From the NCBI GenBank assembly GCA_030737875.1, contig CM060909.1:30401659-30465658 (forward strand): DNA of 64,000 bases, written 5' to 3'. The position numbers and the translations under genes are program-made. Numbering within the stretch: position 1 is the stretch's first letter; each line of letters opens with the position of its first letter. The notes below the pieces were generated by a model. The model had not been told where the DNA came from, made no database searches, and worked only from the letters and a program-made list of their open reading frames with translations. The stretch comes from Allium sativum. Its lineage: Eukaryota > Streptophyta > Magnoliopsida > Asparagales > Amaryllidaceae. Below are positions 34,557-47,625 of the stretch, in pieces.

Positions 34557-37500
34557 ATGTCCGAAGAACTTAACTTGCCAGAGGGTGTACCAATACCTGG
34601 TTGGTTTAGACGATTCTTAGAAGCTAGGGCCACTCAGCCAGGTCCTACCGTTCCTCCTCCCCCAGCTGCGGGAAATCATCCAGCTGCAGCAACACCTCTT
34701 CCTCCACCTCCTCCGCGGGGTAATACTTTTGCTAAGATATGTAAAGATTTTAAGGCTATGGGAGGAAAGGACTTTCATGGAACAGAGTCCTTCGTGGCAG
34801 TCAGGAATTGGCTGAAGGAAACCGAGGACTTATTCGTCATCTTTGAGGTAGAAGATAGGCAGATGGTACAACTAGCAGTATGGCTACTTAAGGGCGAGGC
34901 TTCCTACTGGTGGGAAGTCACCAATGCAGAAAGACCAGTGGAAACATGGGAGGACTTTAGGGCAAGGTTTGAGGCTAAATTTCTCTCAGAAGCTGAAAGG
35001 AGTCTTCAGTTGGAAAAATTCTTATTTCTTAAGCAAGGGAATATGACAGTCAAAGAGTATGTTAATCAGTTCGACCAGCTGGCTAGGTTGGGACTGGACC
35101 TAGTCAACACTCTGCACAAGAAGGCTCTCCGCTTTGTCAAAGGATTGAATGAGCCATTACACAGTTTGGCCATAACCCGTATACCTATGGGAGCTACGTA
35201 TGAAAGGTTGGTGCAGATGGCATTGCTGAACGAAGAGGATAAGGGAAAGAAGGAGACAAAGGCAGAAAGCTCTCAAGGGAAGAAAGAGGGTTTACAACCT
35301 AAGAAGACAGACTTTAAGAAGGGCGGGAAAGACAACAAAGAGAAGAGGAAGTGTAATTTCTATGGCAAAGTGGGGCACTTAGTGAAAGACTGCCGGAAAA
35401 AGAAGGCCAAGCTGAATGGTGGGTGCTTTTCTTGCGGTGAGACAGGCTACATGGCTAAAGATTGCCCAAAGAAACGAGGGCAGGGGCAGAGGGCTGGATC
35501 CACCTCAGGGCCACAGGTTCATGTGCTAGAAGCGCCACCTCTGCAACAGCGAGGTATAAATACTTCTGTAGAAAGTGTAGTTTATCTTTATGATCACCCA
35601 GTTCGCACTTTATTTGATTCTAGCGCATCACACTCCTTTATTTCATCTGCTTTAGTAGAATCTCTACACCTAGAAACTAGTATGGTAGAGGACCCCTTAA
35701 TTGTTTCAAATCCAATTGGGGGCCCAGCTCATCTGTCTATGATCTGTGTGGGATTGAAAATTTCTATTCTAAGCGTAGAATTTAGATGTAGTGCCTTTGT
35801 TTTGGGCTTCTCGGGATATGGTTTGATTTTGGGCATGGATTGGCTATCCAGTAATGGTGCCATCCTTGATTGTGAGAAAAAGGTGGTTAGGCTTCTGACC
35901 CAACTCGGTAACACTCTGGAAATTTCTTGTAATCCCTCGTATGCGGTCATGCTTAGTTATCTTGAATCGCTAGATGCTTCTGTTGAAAGTTTGCAATCGG
36001 TTAGAGTGGTCCGGGAATATCCGGATGTCTTCGAAGAGGTGAAGGGCTTACCTCCGAAGCGGGAGATAGACTTCCGCATATATCTTGTAGATAATGCAAA
36101 GCCCGTTGCATTGCCCGTTAGACACATGGCTCCACGGGAAAGGAAAGAGCTCAGTAAAAAAATTAAAGAGCTTCTAGAGAAGGGGTTCATTAGGAGGAGT
36201 ATTTCAGAATGGGTCGCTCCAGTGGTGTTCGCTACAAAGGCGGATGGTTCACTCCGTCTGTGTGTTGACTATAGGGAGCTCAACAAGCTAACGAAAAAGA
36301 ATAGGCACCCTCTCCCAAGAATTGACGATCTGTTTGATCAGCTTGTAGGAGCGTCTGTTTTCTCCCAACTCGATTTGGCGATAGGTTTTCATCAGCTAAG
36401 GGTGGCTGAAGATAGCATCGATAAAACGGCATTCAGAACCCCAGACGGCTTCTTTGACTAGCTTGTCATGCCTTTTGGCTTGACAAACGCACCCGCTTAC
36501 TTCATGGACCTAATGAGTAGGGTGTTCAGAGATTTCCTCAATAAGTTCGTAGTGGTTTTCGTAGACGATATCTTGATCTTCTCAAAGAGTGAAGAAGAGC
36601 ATGCTCAGCACCTAAGGGAAATCATGGAAACTCTGCGAGTCCATCAGCTAAAAGCCAAATTCTCCAAATGCCACTTTTGGAGAGTGGAAGTAAGGTTTCT
36701 TGGGCACATAGTATCCAAAGAAGGGTTAGCGGTGGACCCTGCTAAGGTAGTAGCGGTACAGGATTGGAAGACACCAAGGAATGCAACTGAGGTCCGAAGT
36801 TTTCTAGGACTAGCAGGTTTCTACCGAAAATTCATAAGGGATTTTGCGAAAATCTCAGCTCCGCTCACAAGGCTGACCAAGAAGAATCTAGTGTTCAATT
36901 GGGACTTGGATTGCGAGTTTGCTTTCCAACAACTAAAAAGGGCTCTTACAACAGCCCCAGTTTTGATGTTGCCAGATGGAAGCAAGATGTTCACAGTTTA
37001 TACAGATGCATGTGGGACAGGGCTAGGCGCTGTCTTAATGCAAGAAGGAAGGGTAGTAGCTTATGGTGGAAGGCAGTTGAAAGCACATGAAAAGAACTAC
37101 CCGACCCACGATCTTGAGTTAGCTGCCATCGTCTTTGCACTCAAGTCTTGGCGACACTATCTCCTAGGTGAGAAGTTCGAACTTTACACTGACCATAAAT
37201 CGTTGAAATATCTTTTCTCGCAGAAAGATCTTAACTTGAGGCAACAGAGATGGATGGAGTTTCTTGCCTTGTACGATTTCGAGATCTCCTACACTCCGGG
37301 CAAAGGCAACGTAGTGGAAGACGCGTTGAGCCGAAAGAAACTAACCCTAAGCCCGCTGTTTGTTGAAAGACAAAGCCTAGAGTTTATAGCCAGCTTTGAC
37401 TTTAGGCCCTCCTCCGATATTGTACCGGGCTTGCTAGCATCTCTCGAAGTACGCCCGACTTTAGTGGACTCAATAGGGATAGCACAACACGAAGACCCTC

Positions 37501-38954
37501 AGCTTGTGGAGACGATTGATAGGCTAATTAGGGGTGAGACTTCAAGTCACCTCAGCAGATACTCCATCGACGATAAGGGTTGGCTAAGGCGAGACGGAAG
37601 ACTATGCGTCCCACAGACAAGGGATTTGGTAAAGACAGATCTCGAGGAAGAACATCACTCCAAGATGACGATACACCCAGGCGGAGATAAAATGTACAAG
37701 GACATAAAGAGAACTTTCTTTTGGAACGGCATGAAGAAGGACGTGGCAGATTTCGTTTCTAAGTTTATGGTGTGCCAACAGGTTAAGCCGGAACAGAAAA
37801 AGCCTGGCGGTCTGCTCCATCCTTTAGAGGTCCCGCAGTGGAAGTGGGATAACATCTCAATGGACTTCATTGATGGGCTGCCTAGGTCTAGAAGAGGCAA
37901 CACTAGCATTTGGGTAATAGTGGATAGGCTTACTAAAAGCGCCCACTTTTTACCTGTCAAGAGTAAAAGAACTGCCTCATCCCTGGCATCTCTTTACCTC
38001 AAGGAAATTGTTCGACTCCATGGAATACCCTCCAGCATTGTTAGTGACCGAGACCCTATCTTCACAAGTGAGTTTTGGCGGAGTCTGCAAGAAGCGGTAG
38101 GCACACAGTTATGCTTGAGCACAGCCTATCATCCCCAGACCGACGGCCAGACAGAAAGAGTGAACAGAGTTTTGGAGGACCTTTTAAGACTGTGCATCCT
38201 TGACTTCGGAGGGATGTGGGAAGACCATCTTCCTTTGGTGGAATTTGCCTACAACAACAGCTACCAAGCCACCATCGGAATGGCGCCCTTCGAAGCTTTA
38301 TATGGAAGACCGTGCGGATCGCCCACTTGTTGGTGGGAGTCTACTGATAAACTCATACTTGGGCCAGATATGATCCGAGAGACTTCAGAGAAAGCAGACT
38401 TGATACGAAGAAGGATGAAGACAGCCCAAGACAGACAGAAATCCTACGCCGACAAGAGGAGGACCGACCTTGAATTTGAGGTTGGGGACAGAGTTTTTCT
38501 TAAGGTATCTCCGCTAAGGAACGTTGTTCGTTTTGGAACCACAGGAAAACTAGAACCAAGGTTCGTAGGGCCATTTCCTATCATCGAGAAAATTGGGGAA
38601 ATGGCCTATAGATTAGAGCTACCCGAAAAGCTGGCCGGAATTCACAATGTTTTCAATGTTTCGCACCTCCGAAAATGTTTACATGAATCTGCTGAAGTGG
38701 TAGAGCCAAATATCCTAGAAGAAGCTTAAGTGGAACACGAAGCAACTGTGTGGAAAGTTCCAACCTGTATATTAGGAACGGAAGTGAAGAAGCTACGCAA
38801 CCGCGAAGTCAAGCTCGTCAAAGTTCAGTGGAGCGGCGCCGAGGGAGACGCAACTTAGGAAACTGAAGCTAGAATACGCGCAGCCTACCCTTTTGTTTTC
38901 GAGGGTACATCTTTGATCTTTTTCCTTAAGTTGCGCTTTTATCTATCTTTTTAG
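34557..38954 (+). pseudogene. gag-pol: T2 gag-pol polyprotein with three in-frame stops
   Basis: This is a single frame from ATG 34557 to TAG 38952-38954, broken by stops at 36459 (RT), 38727 (before the chromodomain) and within the chromodomain near 38855, with no frameshift. Gag capsid covers residues about 70-225. The two zinc knuckles (266-279, 290-303) both carry Tyr replacements (second Cys of the first, His of the second). The protease active site reads DSSA, where Gly356 has become Ser. RT follows from about residue 520, with FVDD at 36558-36569. RNase H has YTDA, LELAA and YTDHKSL. Integrase has HH but only one Cys of CC, and keeps D, D and E (VIVDRLT, VSDRDP, QTERVN). It ends in a chromodomain. 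The start matches T1. Several damages sit in catalytic or metal-binding residues, so it is dead despite its good length. Confidence 0.92.
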
Positions 38955-39460
38955 GTATATCTCCTCGACCTTATCTTTTAGGAAGAAACCGTTTGGATGA
39001 AAACATGTAATTGAAACATGTTATGGATGATGGTTGCAAGTGGTTGCTCGTGGTTGCATATACACACACAATTTAGGTTTTAGATCGGCTCAGTCACTTC
39101 ATATTGCATATGCATATATGTATTTATATTTGTATATGGTTGAAGTTTAATGTGTTGCCATATGGATGTTGCATTTATATATGAATGATTGTGCACTCAT
39201 GTAGAATCATGAATAGGAAAATTTGCATACATAATGGATTCATGACACTTACATAATTTGCATTAAGGAGGTCAACTGAATCAGTAGACCGACTGATTTT
39301 GCATTAGATAAGTACATGTACACACACTTCGCATATGATCATGAAGCATTAGAAGTCTTTTAAGGACAATGGATGCTCGTGTTTGATGGATGAGTAGATG
39401 GATGTTTGGATGTTAGGATGTATATTCTTCCTGAACTTGAAGATTTCGGGGATGAAATCC
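38955..39460 (+). other. T2 3' untranslated region
   Basis: About 500 bp after the chromodomain, homologous to T1's. It includes a short GGTTGCAAGTGGTTGC-type repeat (about 39030-39060) and the conserved GATTTCGGGGATGAAATCC just before the polypurine tract. No gene is seen. Confidence 0.75.
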
Positions 39461-39477
39461 TTTTAAGTGGGGGAGAA
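39461..39477 (+). other. T2 polypurine tract
   Basis: TTTTAAGTGGGGGAGAA lies directly before the 3' LTR TGTAACACC. The AAGTGGGGGAGA core is shared with A, T1 and C. Confidence 0.9.
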
Positions 39478-42400
39478 TGTAACACCCCGTGTATTCTATA
39501 ACAGTGAAATTCACAAATTAAAGTATAACTAATTTCAAATCAAAGAATTAAGGGAAATGGGATATGCCATTGCGTTCGTCTCGGAAAAATACGCGAAATA
39601 GAGTCCGAAATTTTGTAAATCGAAGTCCGTATGACCCAATTATGGCCCGATGAAGTTTCAGAAAATTCAAATTTCGAAAACAGATTTGAATTTCAGCCCA
39701 ATCAGAGTAGGCGGGAAAAGTTCCCGCCCAACCCACCAGGTCGACCTAGGGGTCGACCCTTGGGTCGACCTGCCAGGCCAGGTCGACCTGGGAGTCGACC
39801 TGGGAGTCGACCTGGGGGTCGACCTGCCCCAGGCCAGGTCGACTCTAGAGTCGACCTGGGGGTCGACCTCCCCGGTCGGGCCATTTTGGCCTGGTGCACC
39901 TGCTTGTGTTTTCTGGCCTGGTCTGTGCTTAGCCGAATTCCTGAGCCTTGCCTTGTCACAAGGGCTAGGTGTCAGCTCCTGATTGGTCTCTCCTTCAAAT
40001 GAATGGCTAATATTAATCCAAGCTCCATCGATGGTCCTAATCAATTCACAAACTCTATAAAAAGGACCTAAGACTCCACCTAATTCATACAAATAAAAAT
40101 GAGAATGAGACCGTCATGCTGCTGAGGAAGGACTAGAAATAGCCGTCAAAATTGAGAGACGATTAGGAGACAATTCAAAAGCTTAAAGCAATGACAACTA
40201 AATCAAAACAACGCCTACAACAAAGGATAGCATCTCCAAATTCAGAATTCAGATTCTTGAATTGAAGATTCGTCATACGTTGTAAGTAGAGCTATTCCGA
40301 TGTGAATAAATAATTGTGTTTTGATTTGTGTAAAATGTGAAATAGAATTGTATTTGATTTGTGGTGATAATAATTCATATTTGGATGTTGCTTTGATTCT
40401 AGACAATTTGGGATGTTCTGATATAACGATTGGATATTTGCAAGTATGTGATTCATGTTGAAAATTAACAACTACATGTTCGTGGTAGTTTATTTGAGAT
40501 TCATGCAAGTATATGATTCACTATTATGCCAACATAATATATATTATAATCACTTTTAGTGTAGTTGAATCCATTTGACTATTATGACTTATGTGAATTT
40601 ATGTTGGAATTGGCATCATGATTCAAGTGTAAAACCATACTTTTGTATTAGAGACAAAAGTAAGCATCTTTGTGAACTTGTGTTGACTCTATGAACATGA
40701 CTAGACTATGTTTGGTGTTATGCCTAATTGGAAAACATGTTTTAGGCCTATATTGTTATAAAAATCGTATGATAATATATGTGACACATAGCTAAGTTAG
40801 ATTTACATTCCAATTGCAAGTTTGCATGAATTGATTAAAAACCATGATTTCATGTTTAGGTATATTTATGCCATGATTATATGAATAGATCAAAAACCAT
40901 GATTTCATGTTTAGGTAGGTTTATGCCATGATTATATGAATAGATCAAAAACCATGATTTCATGTTTAGGTAGGTTTATGCCATGATTATATGAATAGAT
41001 CAAAAACCATGATTTCATGTTTAGGTATGTTTATGCCATGATTATATGCTATTACAATGCAAGTTCACAAGTGCCAAATTTATGTTAATTAGTTCGCTAT
41101 GTTGCAAGTTCATGCGTTCACACCCTCCTTTTTATGTTACTTAGAATATATAAACACCATGTTCTCATGTGGCTATGTTGGGTTTAAATGTTAAACCCAA
41201 AATTTGTTATATTGTAGCGAACGTATAAAACGGGGGTAATGACGTTAAAATATAGAACACATGTGTTGGCATGTTTGACGCATGCCAACGACCTTGAAAA
41301 ACAATTAAGTGGTGTAAATTAATTTTACCCAATAAAGATGAATTTGAATACTGGGCCGCAAATATTTACATATAAAAAGAAAAGAGACAAAATATGTAAA
41401 TTTAGAAAATACGATGTGTTTAACCAGAGGTTGGATTGAGTTATGATGTAAACCTGCCCCGAACCACCCGGCTGTCCAGTAGTCACAACAATACCTATCC
41501 AATGTGGGTGGTTAAACACGGAGCCCAATAAGGACCCGAGGTTAGACTGAGTTGTGGCGTAAGACTGCCCGTACCCAATCGGCAACAGGCAGCCACAACA
41601 ATATCTGTCTAATGTGAGAAGTCGAGGCTTTAATTAGACAATTAAGGCTGAGTCAGGATTGGTAGGATTAAGTAAATTGAATTAATACTTAATCAAAAAT
41701 GGAACATGCTAAACTATACAGAATGATTGGGGGTTAGGTTTACAAAACACTTAACCAACTTAGCATGTTGGCTAGAAATAGAAAACCTAGTAGCGGGGGA
41801 CCCTTTTCAGCAGTAACCCTACAAGGTGTATCAAGATACCCTGAACTAGGCAGGGTGGGGCATGATTACTGGGCTGACTGTAAGAGGTCAAATCGACGGC
41901 GGTGGTGCAGCAGTGTAGGTTCTAACGGCGTGCGGGCGTGCACACACTCCTGCGCAGAAAAATAAGGCACTGGGCACCAGTGGTATACCTGTGCATTCTA
42001 GAACTGTGTCGGGCTGCCACCATGGGACTTGATACACCCCATGGTGGGACCAGCATAGGTAACTACAACATCGGGGGCCGTAAGATACATGTAACTATGC
42101 GAGTAGGAGCCGATCATTAGAAACAGATCACTTCACCCTGATTATGGGGTGCCTGTTGGGAACTAGTTTATATGGATGCAGAGATTAATATGGGGTATGA
42201 TAAGTATATTCGACTCTAGACAACTTAACTTAGTTTATGGTGCTTTCCCATTTCCAGTTTATACTTATCATGCCCAGTTCTTTATTCATAGACTGAATAG
42301 TCCTAGACTTACTCAGGCTTTATGTCTGACTCTACTTTTCTTTCGTCTTCTTTTCTTTTGTCCCCCCCCCCAGGTCCACAGGGAGGGAATACCGCAGCTT

Positions 42401-42762
42401 GACCAGTTTTCACATCCAGGTTGAAGAGAAAGAATGTATTGCTTGGATCTCTTTCGTTTTGGACTATGGCTTTGAATTGCAACTATGGGGACTTATGTAG
42501 TTTACTTTTGTTTTTATGCTTCTTTAAGTTATGAAATCAAGACAGTTATGAAAATGTAATGGTTTTGGAAGTATTGTAAGACAATTATGACATGGTTTGT
42601 GTAACACGTATTTTGCTGAAATAAAAATTGATGTTGTTTTCCGCTGTTCAAAAATATGTGTATTTATATCTCTCTTGTGTATCTGTGACTTATACTTATA
42701 AACCTCCACCAAAATTAGGGTATTCCCTTTGAGAGTGACCCTAACGGAGGTGGGGTGTTTCA
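39478..42762 (+). mobile_element. T2 3' LTR
   Basis: A 3,285-bp LTR aligned end to end with 31093-34370. Differences include scattered substitutions, one extra 12-bp unit in the GTCGAC array and a shorter C-run near 42362-42372. It is followed by the target duplication TGGAA (42763-42767). Confidence 0.93.
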
Positions 42763-42767
42763 TGGAA

Positions 42768-45700
42768 CAAATTTATTTAAGTTATGTTTGAATTAAAGGA
42801 GAATTCAAAATTTGATTTGTTAAACGATGGAATTTAAGCTGTTTAAGTTAAATTTGAAAATTCAAAATTTGAATTTGTAAATAATCAAATGTGGAACTTA
42901 AATTTATGAAATAAATCTATAGAATTGATTTAAGTTATAATTTGGTTTAATTTGAATTTAATGAATATTTAATTTGAATTTAAAACAGTTAATCGAATAA
43001 TTGAATATTTTAATTATTTAATTAACTATGGAATTTAACTGTTTTGGCGACTGTCTCGGAATTCGACGAAACTGGCGCCATTGGATTCAGAACGATGAAT
43101 TATGGTAGGATTTCATTTTGCGTTACAATCCGACTTACCGTTTGATTGTACGGGAGAAAAGGCGTAAGAGAATCAGTGTAATAAGATGACTGTGTGTTGA
43201 TCATATTGGACCTTCTATATTTATATAAATAAACCCATTTACCACTCCATCAGCCAACTCATTATACGTACACCTTCCTCCATCAAACTTTATTCTCTAA
43301 TGACTGAAATTTGAGTTTCAAACCCTAGAAATAAAAATTCAAACTTTGAATTTCAAATCTCTTCAAACCATAACATATTATATATCAAATCGAAGCCCTC
43401 GACGATACGGAGCTGCCGGTACCATTTATTTCGACATGCAGTAGCTGGGTCGATCGGAATTTGCGATCAAAGGGGGCTGGATTCGAAACCCTAGAAGCAA
43501 ATTGGGGTTTTTTTGACCTATGAGTTAATCGAAGAATCTGGCATCTGGGTTTTGTAAAGAGTGGTCATACGAGTTCAATGATGTTATTCGTTCGATCTAT
43601 AGTCGAGCGGGTGGCGGGAATTTGTCGTTAAAGGGTAAAACTCCCTTTCTGTTCATCAAATCAATGACGGCGGTTCAGGACACCGGAGGTGCTGGCTCTG
43701 CCTTGGTAGTGTGCGCGTAGGAGTGCGCTTTACTTCGGTGGTGAGGGCTCGTCGAACGGTGGTCAGAGTTGGTGGCTATGGCCGGTCAAAGCTATAGGGT
43801 TTTGGGTTCCTGCGTCGGTTACAGTTCACGTGAGAAGGAAAGAGCGGGAAGAACGATTCAGGGATGTTGACGTGTCAAAGTAAGATTTGGGTGGGAATTA
43901 TTTTATTTATTTTATTTGTTCAAAATTCAAAATGATAAAATGCTAATAACTTTCTCGTTTTAACTAAGATTTGGACGCGGTTTGTTGCGTTGGGATTGTG
44001 GCGAGATTGCGGACGATCTGAGACTGGTTTGGCTGCGTTTGGGGACTGTCAAATTTTAGGGCTTTGTTAGACGTCCGATCCAATAAAGACCCAAAGGTGA
44101 GTGATTCTTCGCTTATGAATAACTAAATCTTTCCCATATTTATCAAATTAAATCGTGAAATGAGTTGGTTGCATGGTTGTGCTTGATTGGTGAATGGTTC
44201 CTTAAATTTGACATGCAAATGTGTATCATGCAATGAAAATCGAATTTAGTTATTTAGATTTAGTTTAAATTTCTAGTTTGATAATCTCGACACTTGTAAT
44301 CAGTAAAAATGATTTAACATTTACCATTGAATAAATGTTTGGGATGGATGCCTTGGTTGATGTGATTACTGAATGATTTTTGCTTGAATGTTATTTATTT
44401 CAGTATATGGATGTTGTTGCTCGTTGTTGACGATGAATCCCAATTTTCACCCTTGATGTTGCGGGCATCCAATAAACCAGGGATTCATCAATAAGAATAA
44501 AATAAGAACACAGATTGAAATGATAAATATCAGTAACCCTGATTTGGATTGAAATGATAGATCCATCCCTGAATATCGAGAAATTAAATTAAAATCACTT
44601 GGCCATAGGATAGTGAATTATATATGGACAATGGTTGCTTAAATGATTTTTTAAATATTCAAATTTTATTGATGGAAATTTTATTTAAAGGAAACGCGTC
44701 GATTTTTCGATAAATTATATTTCCTTTGAACCTGAACTTTAAATGATTATGAATTGGTTAAGGAAATTTCCCAAACCAAATTGGAAGTTTTAAAATTTGA
44801 ATGTGAATATGATGTGGGATTATCTCAATAATTGGGTAGACTCGAATTTAAATAAATTCTTATTGAATTTAACTTTCTGAATAGAGTTGATCGAGGATAC
44901 TCGGAGTTGTTTTATAAATTAATGTGAATATGGTTTGAATCCTTTAAATGGAAAAATGGTTCTGAAATGGGGTTTGAAACAAAATAGTGAGATATGAACT
45001 CCATTGAGACTGGAGTTTAGATTCAAGTATTGAAGTTCAGAAGGAAGGAATGATTTTTAGTAAAGAATTTTAATATATATATGTACACTGTTGTTTTCAA
45101 ATAACTATCCCTTTCCTTAAAAATTTATTTATTAAAACTTTTTACCTATAACTATTTTGTTATAACTAATTTTCTTATATTTTATTATTTAAACTATATA
45201 GTAAACTTTTAATTTGTGTATATATATATAGAGTTTTAAATTTATCTTATCCTATTCTAACTATTGTATCTTATATATGTATATATTATTTTATATAAAT
45301 ATTTCTTTATAAACATCTATTTTCGCAATTATACTTCTATAAGTGTAAATTTCTTCCGAATGGAAAGTGTTGGATCTAAACTATTGTTCAAATGGAGTTG
45401 AGAAAATTTTATTCTATTTGAATACGAATCGATTTCTAAACCGATTTGATATGGAAATGAAAATTTTATTCTACTCAAATATAAATGGTCCACCTAAGGA
45501 TTTGAAATAAGTTATGAAATATATATATTCTATTTGAATATGAATGGATTTCGAATTCAAATCGACTTGAGATAATTATAATCTTTAATATGAAGTATAT
45601 TCTACTTGAATATAAATCGATTTGGTGAAATATTATATGATTATAATATAATGAAATGAAATATATTCTAGTTTAGAATATAATCGGTTGTGATATGATT

Positions 45701-46958
45701 ATGATATGTTAATATGGAAATATATTCTTTTTGAATATATATTTGGTTTGAAGCAAAACATGATATTTTGGATATAAAGCGAACCTTTGTGAAATGTAAA
45801 AGAACCGACCGATGTAGAAAATGTAAGCGTTGGTTGTTAAGGAGACCGGAGTCGACATAAGGCATACTCTCTTTCAGTGTCGATACCACTTTGACAACTG
45901 TGAACGTTTTTGACGTATCCATAATGAGTATGATGACTTGGAGGCGATTATTGAATCGAAGAAGATAAACGATGATGAAATAGCCCTGACCTTCGGGTCA
46001 GAATTGAAATGACTAAAACAGGAGCTATACCGTGACTAATTGAGGTAGCACCTTGATCAGACACACTTCTTCGATACTAATTCTATGACTATGATGATGA
46101 TGATGATTTGGGCCCATTAATGACTTTGGAAGTGTGTTCCGAGGTGGGCGGTAGTGGCTGCTATGCGTTACCACCGGTCCGGGAGTGCAATTGGTAGAAT
46201 CCTACCCTTGGCATTGCCTCGAGTGCCTTGTCATATTATCCTTATCGAGCCCCATACGATTTTGATTTGTATCGTACCTATGGAGTGCCCTCTGATGCCA
46301 TCGTTTACGGTGGGTTTACGGTACTGTATAGACTACGGTATTATAAACGGTGTAAGGGTAAAAATGTAATCCCGCTTACGCTATTTTCAGTATTTATACT
46401 TTACTGGATAGACACTATCATAATAGCGTATTATACTATGTATGTATTAGTTTAACAGATCATTATGAGATGGAAAATCCCGTAACATCTCTTGAGTTAC
46501 TGCACCCATGTCAATGATGTTATTTCATATTTTAATTTGACTAATATAAGAATGATTTAGTGCTGAACCGAGTGTTATTGTGTTTTCTTTTTATGAAATA
46601 CGCTCAGGTCAGCAGACGTATGCAGTTACCGAAGATGACTGTACCTTTGAGACTGAAGACGAAGATTGATATATATCTATCATATATATATGTGTATTTC
46701 CGCTGCTTTTTATTTCCACTTCCACGTGATGAAACCTGTGTATGTATAACTCTGATAGTCAATGTATATATATTTCAACTATTTTAAACTGGTATTGTGT
46801 ATTATATGTTGTCCTTACGCTGTGAGATTCTGTTATTGTTTTTCTCTTCTTTCTTCTTTTCTTTTTTTCCCAATAACTGCCTGTATTTATGATTTGTTCG
46901 GATCGACATGTGTGGTTTATTGTCGATTTGAACGGTCAAAAAAATCTGGGTCGTTACA
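42768..46958 (+). mobile_element. Element C 5' LTR, remaining part
   Basis: This continues the LTR begun at 30731, for a total of about 4.55 kb. A block at about 43040-43070 (CTGTCTCGGAATTCGACGAA) matches the A LTR (minus-strand sense near 27360-27390), so C is a distant relative of A. It has a TATA box at 43222-43231, donor GTGAGTG at 44097, candidate acceptor GCTCAG at 46607 and a final GGTCGTTACA. Open frames near 46150-46460 are short and unrecognised. A GATGAT run lies near 46090. Confidence 0.7.
43222..43231 (+). promoter_or_regulatory. Element C LTR TATA box
   Basis: TATATAAATA about 820 bp into the LTR (after removing T2), followed by a GC-richer leader as in the A LTR. It is the best promoter candidate in this LTR, but AT-rich surroundings make chance matches common. 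Confidence 0.45.
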
Positions 46959-47625
46959 TTTGGTATCAGAGCGATGGTTAGCGATAACCTTGGCTCTGTT
47001 TGGGAATAAACTCATTAGAGATAGGGTTAGAAACGCCCTAGAATGAGTTTGAGTGTATATAAGAGAGAGCGTACTTGTATTTTTGATATAAATTGGTTTT
47101 GTATTGTGTTGACTTGTTCTGTTGAATATTTATGGATTCTAGTCGATATATGGGACGCGATAGAATCGATAGGGATTTCTAAATAATCGATCAGAATGAT
47201 CGACATAATATGGTTTTCGATTATATTTTAAAATATATTAAATATATATTATTGGTTCAAGTATATATGAAATCATTTTGGTAGGTGGTAATATTAAGTT
47301 ATTACCTATTATGGTTGATTCGATAATAAATTTAATAAGGAAAAATTTAAATGGTCTATGAAAATATTTAGAAATGAAATGATACCTTAAGTATAATTGG
47401 GTGAGATTTAAATAGAAATGAACCTGAAACTTGATCCTGGGGTACTTTTGAAATAGTTTGCCAAAGTTTGAAATAATATCATATTATAGGAAATAGTGCT
47501 GGAAGTGGTTTTCAAAGGATTTTGAACAAGATGAGTGTGTAACCCTTCTCGGACATCAGAAATGACTTCGGTAATGAGTGCACACATTTTCGACGTTTAT
47601 TCTGAAGAGTCTAAGTGGGGGAGAG
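46959..47625 (+). mobile_element. Element C interior, non-coding
   Basis: It opens with a primer site (TGGTATCAGAGC at 46961-46972) and ends with a polypurine tract (AAGTGGGGGAGAG at 47613-47625), only about 665 bp apart. Just after the primer site it shares the CTCATTAGAGAT and CCTAGAA blocks with the interior of A. No gag or pol sequence is present. C is thus a second non-autonomous element of the A group, in the opposite orientation. The 3' LTR expected at 47626 is not there: the sequence does not begin TGACATCCC. Confidence 0.7.

Larger units (their letters stand above)
31093..42762 (+). mobile_element. T2: full-length Tekay-type chromovirus
   Basis: A Ty3/gypsy element of 11,670 bp with a perfect TGGAA target duplication (31088-31092 and 42763-42767): 5' LTR 31093-34370, primer site 34373-34384, gag-pol 34557-38954, polypurine tract 39461-39477 and 3' LTR 39478-42762. 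Domain order is gag, protease, RT, RNase H, integrase, chromodomain. It is structurally complete but carries three in-frame stops plus damaged key residues, so it is probably inactive. Its LTRs differ more than those of T1, so it is older. It is close to T1 in gag but belongs to a distinct LTR subfamily. Confidence 0.95.

Noticed and set aside
36459..36461. Programmed readthrough of the TAG in T2 RT
   Set aside because: The stop lies inside the conserved RT core and not at a gag/pol border, T1 has no such stop there to compare, and other stops and residue losses show general decay.
46154..46455. Overlapping frames of 71-75 codons near the C LTR end
   Set aside because: No recognisable domain, no homologous frame in related LTRs, and an AT-rich setting where short frames are common.
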